Notes under the pieces: model-generated | The model's database searches: none | Told to the model about the DNA's origin: nothing | What the model saw: only the letters and a program-made list of their open reading frames with translations | In this document: piece after piece, positions 29,385 through 36,115 of the stretch | How positions within the stretch are numbered: position 1 is the stretch's first letter | Layout: the number at the start of each line of letters is the position of its first letter | Assembly: GCA_948465565.1 (NCBI GenBank) | Contig: CAOJXR010000002.1 | Location: 1 to 64,000, forward strand | Length of the DNA: 64,000 bases | From: an uncultured Clostridium sp. | GTDB taxonomy: Bacteria > Bacillota > Clostridia > TANB77 > CAG-508 | Direction of reading: 5' to 3' | Position numbers and translations under genes: made by a program

Positions 29385-30113
29385 TTAAATCAGTTTTTCT
29401 ACTTTGTACTCTTTTTCTAGCTTTTCATTAAAATATATTCTTGAAGTCAACTCAAATTCTTTTAATGCTTGGTCACTTATTGTAAATGAAAATATCTTTT
29501 TGGCATCTGCTGTAAGGCTATATATTATTGCATATTTGCTACCTTCTGACAAATGTATTACACCATTATCTTGTCTTGCGCAAGCTTCGCATTTTAAACC
29601 ATCATCTTTTATGCTAAACTCTGTTAATTTCTCTTTTTCTCCACAACTTACACATTCATTTATATTTGGCATATATCCTAATATTTTTAATAATCTCATT
29701 TTAAAAGTTGAAATTATTAAATCTAAATTTTTATCGCTCTCTGCGATTATATATAAAGTATTTAAATATAATTTCAATATATTATAATTATTTTGATTTT
29801 CTGTTGTTACGTCTATTATTATTTTGGTTATTGCTGCTGCATAATTTAATTTATCTAAGTCTATTCTTATGTTATAAAATATTTCTATTGGATCACAGCT
29901 CTGAATATTATATACATCATTTCTTTTATGTAATACATATTCACCAAAGCATAATAACTGAGAGCCTGCCATAAGTAGGCTCTTTGGTCTTTTGGCACCT
30001 TTGGCTACACATGATATTTTGCCTAAGTTTGGTGTTAATATTGTTAGTATTTTATCTGAGTCTCCTAAATTGTTTTCTGCAATTACAATACCAGAAGTTT
30101 TTACACTTCTCAT
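29385..30113 (-). CDS. recO: DNA repair protein RecO
   Basis: The 242-residue protein has the OB-fold N-terminus (SGIVIAENNLGDSDKILTILT), the central GAKRPKS motif, and a zinc site CVSCG...CEAC (about 156-181). RecO helps load RecA onto SSB-coated DNA in the RecFOR pathway. It lies directly after the tiny yqzL-like gene and era, the conserved Firmicute order. GAGGA lies about 11 bases upstream of the chosen ATG. Confidence 0.95.
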   Translation of the reverse strand: MRSVKTSGIVIAENNLGDSDKILTILTPNLGKISCVAKGAKRPKSLLMAGSQLLCFGEYVLHKRNDVYNIQSCDPIEIFYNIRIDLDKLNYAAAITKIIIDVTTENQNNYNILKLYLNTLYIIAESDKNLDLIISTFKMRLLKILGYMPNINECVSCGEKEKLTEFSIKDDGLKCEACARQDNGVIHLSEGSKYAIIYSLTADAKKIFSFTISDQALKEFELTSRIYFNEKLEKEYKVEKLI

Positions 30114-30120
30114 ATATTCA

Positions 30121-30201
30121 TCAATCCTCTTTTTTATAGTCTATATAATCTTTTATTTTTCCTGATTTTTTAAATTTTTCCCACTTTTCTTTTTTCTCCA
30201 T
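30121..30201 (-). CDS. YqzL-like microprotein
   Basis: A 26-residue reading frame (MEKKEKWEKFKKSGKIKDYI then DYKKED) lies between era and recO, where Bacillus and clostridia encode YqzL. The pattern W-x-x-F-x-x-(S/T)-G-x-(I/V)-x-x-Y matches that family. AGGAGTG precedes the ATG by nine bases. It lies 40 bases downstream of era. Its function is unknown. Confidence 0.75.
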   Translation of the reverse strand: MEKKEKWEKFKKSGKIKDYIDYKKED

Positions 30202-30241
30202 AATATAAATCACTCCTATATTTATATTATGAACTTTTATG

Positions 30242-31147
30242 TTAATTTGTATACTTGAATTTCTTTAATATTTGTGTGTTTTCATCCCATTTATTATCTA
30301 CTTTTACCCATAATTTTAAGTTTACTTTCATTCCACAAATTTTCTCTAAATCGTGACGTGCATATTGTCCAATTTTCTTAAGCATTTGTCCATCTTTTCC
30401 AATTATTATTCCTTTATGTGAATCTCTTTTACAATATATAGTTGCGTCTATGTCATATATATCTTCTTTTTTAGTTGTCTTTCTATCTTTAAATTTTGTT
30501 ACTTCCACATATATTCCATGAGGTACTTCGTCATTTAATAAACGTAATGCTTTTTCACGTATTTTTTCTTCTGCCATTTGTCTTAATGTTTGGTCAGTAT
30601 ATTCTTCTGGGTCATAGAACATTGGTCCTGGTTTTAATAATTTTTCTATTTCATCAAGTACTATATCTGAATATTTTTTATTGCTAGCTTCTATTGGTAT
30701 TATGCTTGCAAAGTTATAAGTGTCTTTGTATAGAGTTATTAATTCTAATAACTTCTCTTTTTCTATTAAGTCTATTTTATTTATTATTAGAATTACTTTT
30801 TTATTTATTTCCTTTAGTTTTTCTAATATGTATGTATCACCTTTTCCAACGTCTTTGCTTGTTGCTTCTATCATAAATAATATTACATCTACATCTTTTA
30901 AGCTTGAAAATGCTGTGTCTATCATTGTTTCGCTTAATTTGCTTTTAGGTTTATGGATTCCTGGTGTATCTATAAATATTATTTGTGAGTTTTCTCTGTT
31001 TGCTATTGCTCTTATTGCTAGTCTTGTTGTTTGTGGCTTGTTTGCAGTTATTACTACATCTTCTTTTATTAAGTTATTTAATAATGTGGATTTGCCTACA
31101 TTGGTTCTTCCTATTATTGATACAAAACCTGATTTGAATTCTGACAT
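30242..31147 (-). CDS. era: GTPase Era
   Basis: The 301-residue protein has the GTPase motifs GRTNVGKST (G1), TTR (G2), DTPGIH (G3), NKID (G4) and EAS (G5), followed by a KH domain with IIGKDGQMLKKIG near 245-260. Era binds the 3' end of 16S rRNA and is needed for 30S maturation. Length is standard. It is preceded by the yerB-like gene's terminator and its own AGAGGAG site. Confidence 0.97.
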   Translation of the reverse strand: MSEFKSGFVSIIGRTNVGKSTLLNNLIKEDVVITANKPQTTRLAIRAIANRENSQIIFIDTPGIHKPKSKLSETMIDTAFSSLKDVDVILFMIEATSKDVGKGDTYILEKLKEINKKVILIINKIDLIEKEKLLELITLYKDTYNFASIIPIEASNKKYSDIVLDEIEKLLKPGPMFYDPEEYTDQTLRQMAEEKIREKALRLLNDEVPHGIYVEVTKFKDRKTTKKEDIYDIDATIYCKRDSHKGIIIGKDGQMLKKIGQYARHDLEKICGMKVNLKLWVKVDNKWDENTQILKKFKYTN

Positions 31148-31163
31148 ATTTGCTCCTCTATTT

Positions 31164-31193
31164 CAAAAGGCATTCTTTTTCGAATGCCTTTAA
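31164..31193 (-). terminator. Terminator of yerB-like gene
   Basis: AAAGGCATTC (31166-31175) pairs with GAATGCCTTT (31182-31191), ten pairs with a six-base loop, three bases after the yerB-like gene. The minus-strand exit reads CTTTTGAAA, a modest T run. Confidence 0.75.
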
Positions 31194-31195
31194 TT

Positions 31196-32308
31196 TTATT
31201 GTATTACTACATCTGCATTTACTGGACATATTTCAATAAATGTATTTCCGTCATTTACATTTATCTCGTTTCCTTCCATGTCTTTGTACACTGTTTGTGA
31301 TTTTCTATCATTCTTTGTACAAGTTATTTTTATGGCTTGTCCATTTGTTATATAGTACCCATTTTTAGTTCCTATATTTTTTAGTCCTTGTCTGCCTTTG
31401 TTCTCGCCATCAGTAAGTGTATAGTTTTCTGCAAAAGTAATTATTATATTTTTTGTTGTGATATTTGTTTGACTTACAGCATCTGTTTGTAATTTTGTTC
31501 TTGCATATCTTGTATACACTTTTGTAGTTTCATCATATTTAAAGTTTACTTTTTGTAATGTTGAAAATGGAATTGTTATATCTGTTGCTGCTATTGCATC
31601 TTCTCTACCTGTCAAATCAACTTCATCTACAACATAGTTTAATACACTTTCTTTGTTAGATGTCGTGCTATATCCTTTTTTAGTTGCTGCTTCTTTTATT
31701 GTTTTTGTGTTTGTTATACTGTTATGTGGAGCTTTATATTTTCCAGATATTCTCCAAAATACATCTCCGTCTTTCCATGCTCTTCCTGTGTCATATTCTA
31801 AACCATTTATATTGTTTACACCAAGAGTTCTAATATCTGATTGAGCTTGTGGACTCCAACCTATATGAGCATATATTGCATCATTTTCTAACGCATAATC
31901 TAGGAAATAATGTCTTGAACTTCTCATTGGTCCAACTTGTTCTGGCTCTTGGTTTTTAAACACTGCCATTAAACGTGTCTCTCCACCTTCAACAATTATT
32001 TCATATACTAAGTATGCACTATTTATTGAGAATTGTGGCCATGCATCACTATGATTATCTATCATGCATGCAACTGGTCTTGTATTACCATTAAAGATTT
32101 GTACTTGTTTTACTGGCTCTGGTTCAGCTTGTCCTTCTACTGTGTTACCATTTGCAACTTCAACTGTTTTTTCTGATTTTTTAACATATTGCCATCCAAA
32201 ATAAAATCCTAATCCAGCAATTACTAAGAATAATAAAGTAATTAGTACTTTTATTCCTGATTTACTTTTTCTTTTTTTCTCTGTTTTTTCTGTAGAATGT
32301 CTTCCCAT
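31196..32308 (-). CDS. DUF3048 (YerB-like) membrane-anchored protein
   Basis: The 370-residue protein has a basic N-terminus, one membrane helix (about 21-40), a short linker, and then the DUF3048 domains. Their hallmarks are PVACMIDNHSDAWPQ, VYEIIVEGGETRLMAVF, VGPMRSSRHYFLDYA and HIGWSPQA. YerB is a Bacillus lipoprotein of unknown function, and here it is anchored by a helix instead. The extracytoplasmic location is inferred from the anchor. Confidence 0.88.
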   Translation of the reverse strand: MGRHSTEKTEKKRKSKSGIKVLITLLFLVIAGLGFYFGWQYVKKSEKTVEVANGNTVEGQAEPEPVKQVQIFNGNTRPVACMIDNHSDAWPQFSINSAYLVYEIIVEGGETRLMAVFKNQEPEQVGPMRSSRHYFLDYALENDAIYAHIGWSPQAQSDIRTLGVNNINGLEYDTGRAWKDGDVFWRISGKYKAPHNSITNTKTIKEAATKKGYSTTSNKESVLNYVVDEVDLTGREDAIAATDITIPFSTLQKVNFKYDETTKVYTRYARTKLQTDAVSQTNITTKNIIITFAENYTLTDGENKGRQGLKNIGTKNGYYITNGQAIKITCTKNDRKSQTVYKDMEGNEINVNDGNTFIEICPVNADVVIQ

Positions 32309-32329
32309 AAAAAACCTCCCTATTTGTGA

Positions 32330-32803
32330 TTATTCATCACGAGTTATTTGCAACTTATTTAAAATGTTTTCTTCTTTTTCTCTCATAATTTTTCTATCAC
32401 TTAATTCAATATGGTCATACCCCATTAAATGATAGAATCCATGAACTACCATATATGCTAATTCTCTTTCAAAAGAATGTCCATATTCTTCTGCCTGCTC
32501 TTTTACTTTCTCTATTGAGATTACAATATCCCCTAAAGGCTCTGGAATAATTCCTTCGAAGTCTTCTAATTCTTCTTTTTCAAACATTGGAAAAGATAAT
32601 ACATCTGTTGTTTTATTAATTTTTCTATATGTATTATTTAGCTCTTGAATTTTATCTTTATTAGTTAAAATTATACTCATATACAATTTTGTTTCTAATA
32701 AATCCTCTTCTTTAAAGCATTCATATACTACTTTTTCAATTATTTCTTCGTATTCTTTTGCTTCATCTATATCTTGAAAATCTATCTGTGTTAAATTCTC
32801 CAT
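32330..32803 (-). CDS. ybeY: Endoribonuclease YbeY
   Basis: The 157-residue protein has the zinc motif HGFYHLMGYDH (about 120-130), preceded by LGDIVISIEKVKEQAEEYG. YbeY is a metal-dependent RNase needed for 16S rRNA 3'-end processing and ribosome quality control. In Firmicutes it normally follows yqfD and phoH; here phoH is absent and an unknown gene lies in its place. Confidence 0.95.
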   Translation of the reverse strand: MENLTQIDFQDIDEAKEYEEIIEKVVYECFKEEDLLETKLYMSIILTNKDKIQELNNTYRKINKTTDVLSFPMFEKEELEDFEGIIPEPLGDIVISIEKVKEQAEEYGHSFERELAYMVVHGFYHLMGYDHIELSDRKIMREKEENILNKLQITRDE

Positions 32804-32815
32804 CTATTAGCCTTT

Positions 32816-33988
32816 CTATTTCTTTTTGATAAATTTATAACTGCTTGTCCTACAATGTGATTTTAATCTTTTCATTACTCCATAAGATATTAATCTATTT
32901 TTATAGAATTGTACAATTTCTGCATTATTTTTAACTGAATCAATTTCTCTTTTTAAGAATAATATTTCTTTTTCTTTTGCTGTTTCTGCTTTCTGATATT
33001 TTTCATAGAACTTTTTATATTTTTCTCTCTCCTCTGTTCTCTCCCAATATACTTTTGTTGATAATAGTTTTATATTGTAAACTTCAAGTAAGTCTAATAG
33101 TAGATTGTAGCTTTCCATTTTAAGTTTTTCATTAGTTTGTTTTACTATTATTTCTCTAATTTCTTCTAATAGTTTAATATAACATTGCTCTGTTGCAACA
33201 AGCGGTAAACTATGAGTAAATATCTGTCTACTTATTCCTAATAGTAACATATTTTTTTCTACATAATCTTTTTTATCTAATTTGCCTATATCAAATTGGT
33301 CTAAACGATGATAATCTCTTCCTATTCTTGCTAATATATTAGTAGTGTCGTCTTCTATTTTTAGTGGTAATATTTTGTCTACATATTCTTCTAATGTTTC
33401 AAAGATTTTATTGTATACATCTTCTTTACTATTACTGCTATATTTAGATGTATCAGCAAGCTTAACAGAATAATTTTTCAAAATTCCTTTATAAAAATTA
33501 TCCATTTGGCTTATATAAAATTCTTTGTACTTTCTTAATGTCTTTTCTTTCGAGTTCATTTTTAATGACTCATAATCTAGTTCAATTAAATATTTTTGTT
33601 TTCTATATTTGTATTCAATATATTCATTTTCTTTTAATACTGTAATTTTATAATAATCGCCCATTGCTTGTTTTTCAAATTCTGATGCTGTATTATTTTT
33701 TACTTTTTTATAAATACTGTCCATTATATATTTATCAATTGCTTCTAAATATAATGAATAACTTTCTTGATACTTATCTGTTATTGCTTGTTTTTTGCTA
33801 TCGTCCTCAATATTGTCTTTAAAATTTGTATTTGCTTCATACACTTTAATTAGGTTGTTTCTCTTTAAATTGATTACTAAGCCATTTATTCCTATTTTAG
33901 TTGGAATCATTATTTTTGATAATGTGTTACTTAGTTTTCCAAAAAAGGTCTTGTTTGAATCTACTACTCTTAAACTTCTTTCTCCCAA
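32816..33988 (-). CDS. Unknown protein at the usual phoH position
   Basis: The 390-residue protein is rich in Lys, Glu, Tyr and Asn and appears almost entirely alpha-helical, with no membrane segment and no P-loop. The C-terminal 90 residues (from about 300) look like a coiled coil (ERTEEREKYKKFYEKYQKAE). I do not recognise a family. It sits between yqfD (13 bases upstream) and ybeY (12 bases downstream), so it is cotranscribed with sporulation and ribosome-maturation genes and occupies the place of phoH in related genomes. Confidence 0.6.
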   Translation of the reverse strand: MGERSLRVVDSNKTFFGKLSNTLSKIMIPTKIGINGLVINLKRNNLIKVYEANTNFKDNIEDDSKKQAITDKYQESYSLYLEAIDKYIMDSIYKKVKNNTASEFEKQAMGDYYKITVLKENEYIEYKYRKQKYLIELDYESLKMNSKEKTLRKYKEFYISQMDNFYKGILKNYSVKLADTSKYSSNSKEDVYNKIFETLEEYVDKILPLKIEDDTTNILARIGRDYHRLDQFDIGKLDKKDYVEKNMLLLGISRQIFTHSLPLVATEQCYIKLLEEIREIIVKQTNEKLKMESYNLLLDLLEVYNIKLLSTKVYWERTEEREKYKKFYEKYQKAETAKEKEILFLKREIDSVKNNAEIVQFYKNRLISYGVMKRLKSHCRTSSYKFIKKK

Positions 33989-34000
33989 TTTTTTCTCCTT

Positions 34001-35182
34001 TCATGAAACCAATTTTTCCTCTACCCCTATTTTCTCTAGTACTTCATAAATTAGTCTAACTTTCATTGCTCCATTTTGTTCTTCAATTATAACATCCTTA
34101 TTAGCAATTTCTTTATCAGTTAAATTCTCTTTAATTTGTTCCTCTAATTCAGTCAAAATCTTCTCTTTCAGAGCTTCTGACGTATATTGGCGTTCTACTT
34201 CTTTGTATTCATAATTGGTTGATTTTCTGAATTCTATTGGTAAATAAAAATTGTTAAATAATTTAATTTTTTTATCGATTTTTATTGTATCATATTTTTT
34301 AAATTTTGAAAGAGTTTTATAAAAATTTATTTGTTTTTTATTAAAAATTATTGAATATCTATTTTCTTCTTCTCCAGTTTTTTCATTTTCTGTTTGTATA
34401 TAACTTTCTGTTTTCTCAGCAGTATACCATACTCGTGCCTCAATTTCTCCACTTGCGTGCATATATCTTACTCCTGTATATTTTCCTTCCATCCAACCTT
34501 CAATTAATTTATCACCTTTTTCAACAACATCTCCTGGTTTACAGACAGCTGTTCCATTCGTTACGTTTACTTTTGTTATTATTCCTTCTTTGCTTGCTAC
34601 AATATTACAATACTCATTTTCATCAATTATTTCTGGTTTTTCGGTTGCTTCTACTATTGTTATCTTAGCGTTTGTTCCTTCTATTTTCATTCCTATCCAT
34701 GCAATTTTTTCATTTTCTAGTCGTATGCTATCAATTATTTTATTCGCATTTACTTTATTTTTTAGAATTCCTTGATATAACCCTAATTTATTTATTTCAC
34801 TCATTATTTCTTCTTCTGAAATAGTTTGATTTCCTTCTATTTCAATGTTCCATATAAAGTTAGATAATGCAAAAATTGAAAATATCAGTATAAAAAATAA
34901 AAATATAAAAACTTTTCTGTTTTTATATTTTCTTATTATAAATGGTAGTCCTCTTTTTCTTCTTATTTTCATTCTACATTTTGTTTTTCTTACTAATTTT
35001 CTAATCCTTTTAAAATCTTCTATAGATATATTTGTGTATATTTTACTTTTATTTACTTTTTTTGTTCTCCATAAACGAATTTGCTCTTTTGCGCAAATGT
35101 TTAAGAATCTTTCTATAAAAAATCCTTCTAATTCAATTTGTACATATCCTATAAAAAAGTCTATACCTCTTTTAAAAAACAT
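34001..35182 (-). CDS. yqfD: Sporulation protein YqfD
   Basis: The 393-residue protein matches YqfD: an N-terminal soluble part with GYVQIELEGFFIERFLN, a basic stretch, one membrane helix (about 97-115), and an extracytoplasmic part with WIGMKIEGTNAKITIVEA and NGTAVCKPGDVVEKGDKLI. It is made under sigma-E in sporulating cells. I chose the ATG at 35182 because AGGTGA lies directly upstream. The longer frame starting at 35200 would overlap yqfC by 14 bases and lacks a site. Confidence 0.9.
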   Translation of the reverse strand: MFFKRGIDFFIGYVQIELEGFFIERFLNICAKEQIRLWRTKKVNKSKIYTNISIEDFKRIRKLVRKTKCRMKIRRKRGLPFIIRKYKNRKVFIFLFFILIFSIFALSNFIWNIEIEGNQTISEEEIMSEINKLGLYQGILKNKVNANKIIDSIRLENEKIAWIGMKIEGTNAKITIVEATEKPEIIDENEYCNIVASKEGIITKVNVTNGTAVCKPGDVVEKGDKLIEGWMEGKYTGVRYMHASGEIEARVWYTAEKTESYIQTENEKTGEEENRYSIIFNKKQINFYKTLSKFKKYDTIKIDKKIKLFNNFYLPIEFRKSTNYEYKEVERQYTSEALKEKILTELEEQIKENLTDKEIANKDVIIEEQNGAMKVRLIYEVLEKIGVEEKLVS

Positions 35183-35186
35183 TAAA

Positions 35187-35450
35187 TCACCTACATTCAA
35201 AGTCTATATTTTCAATTTTACCTGTTATTTTTACATCGTCATCTGTAATTTGGTTTAAATTCAGTTCAAACCCATTTATATTTATGTTTCCAATATGTGT
35301 GCATATTCTGATAAAAAATTCTTCATATTCTAATATTCCTTTGTAGTTTTCAATTAGGACCTCGTTGAATCCTAGCATTGTTATTTTAGGAATATCTGTA
35401 CCTATTTCTCTTGGTAAGTCTAAAATTTCATTAAATTTATTTAAATTCAT
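35187..35450 (-). CDS. yqfC: Sporulation protein YqfC
   Basis: The 87-residue protein shows the YabP/YqfC family pattern: LPREIGTDIPKITMLGFNEVLIEN, then GILEYEEFFIRICTHIGNININGFELN. YabP/YqfC proteins are mother-cell sporulation proteins of unknown mechanism. It is followed at once by yqfD, the standard order. GTGAGGTAA precedes the start. Confidence 0.9.
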   Translation of the reverse strand: MNLNKFNEILDLPREIGTDIPKITMLGFNEVLIENYKGILEYEEFFIRICTHIGNININGFELNLNQITDDDVKITGKIENIDFECR

Positions 35451-35504
35451 ATTACATTACCTCACTATGGTAATATATATGTTAAATGATGCTAGATAGA
35501 ACAT

Positions 35505-35543
35505 AAAAATGTTGCCCCCAGATGGCGGGTGCCTTCTGGGGGC
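35505..35543 (-). terminator. Terminator of the second GC-rich cassette
   Basis: GCCCCCAGA (35514-35522) pairs with TCTGGGGGC (35535-35543). On the minus strand the stem is followed by AACATTTTTATG. It lies about ten bases after the cupin stop. Confidence 0.88.
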
Positions 35544-35553
35544 TTGTTCCACG

Positions 35554-35919
35554 CTAGTCGTGGTACGTTTGCAGGTATGTGGTAAAGCCAATTATGGTCT
35601 CACCTGCGTATGTGTTTTTGACTCTTACAGTGGATTCGTCCTGGAATGTGAGTTCAGCTCCTGGGCCATACGTGTTTCCACGGTACTCGATTTGTCCAGC
35701 GAGGACTTTCCAGACTGTTTTCTGGTATTTAACCGTGTATGGTCCGATGCTCGCACCTGGGTCAAGAAGCATCTTGCCAGACTCGCACGCTCCGAGCGGA
35801 ATTTTAATGCCTAGATCGTTATAGATTACTGTTGTTCCGTCTCCTCCTTTCCAGTGGCGACAAATTGATTTTTGGTACAGACCTGCATTCCAATCTCTTT
35901 CTAACATTTCTTTCGTCAT
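35554..35919 (-). CDS. Degenerate cupin-like protein in a GC-rich cassette
   Basis: The 121-residue protein starts at ATG 35919, where AGGAGGTG lies seven to eight bases upstream; the frame is open further but that part is AT-rich leader. It aligns with the cupin at 5738-6109 across the second half: W-x-V-x-AGQIE-x-x-G-x-x-YGPG is shared. The metal ligands are lost, since HQHTNDYE becomes YTVKYQKT and the motif 2 His is absent. It may bind a ligand without metal chemistry, as a sensor or structural protein. GC content matches the other cassettes. No in-frame CGG occurs. It is divergent from the Clp-M41 gene and shares a 196-base intergenic region with it. Confidence 0.75.
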   Translation of the reverse strand: MTKEMLERDWNAGLYQKSICRHWKGGDGTTVIYNDLGIKIPLGACESGKMLLDPGASIGPYTVKYQKTVWKVLAGQIEYRGNTYGPGAELTFQDESTVRVKNTYAGETIIGFTTYLQTYHD

Positions 35920-35986
35920 AGTTGCCCACCTCCTTATGCTTAAAAATGTTAGAAAACTTTGTACTACTCTTAGTACTGATAGTTGG

Positions 35987-36015
35987 ATTATATCATCTTT
36001 TTTATTGTAAAGCAA
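35987..36015 (-). promoter_or_regulatory. Promoter of degenerate cupin
   Basis: On the minus strand TTGCTT (36010-36015) and TATAAT (35987-35992) are separated by 17 bases. An imperfect GTACT...AGTAC repeat lies in the leader, at about 35960-35978. Confidence 0.7.
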
Positions 36016-36053
36016 TTAATATTTCTTTTTTCGACAAATTCACTATGTTTTGA

Positions 36054-36082
36054 TTGACATAATAGCATTACCGTAATATAAT
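36054..36082 (+). promoter_or_regulatory. Consensus promoter of Clp-M41 gene
   Basis: TTGACA (36054-36059), 17 bases, TATAAT (36077-36082): a perfect sigma-70 type consensus, 34 bases before the start codon. It is the strongest-looking promoter in the window. Confidence 0.92.
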
Positions 36083-36089
36083 AATGCTA
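36063..36089. promoter_or_regulatory. Operator-like inverted repeat over the -10 box
   Basis: TAGCATTA (36063-36070) and TAATGCTA (36082-36089) form a perfect eight-base inverted repeat with an 11-base centre. The repeat spans the spacer and -10 element. A protein bound here would block RNA polymerase, and with a consensus promoter this suggests tight repression and strong induction. Confidence 0.6.
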
Positions 36090-36115
36090 ATTTTATATAA
36101 AGGAGGCGAAAGCTT

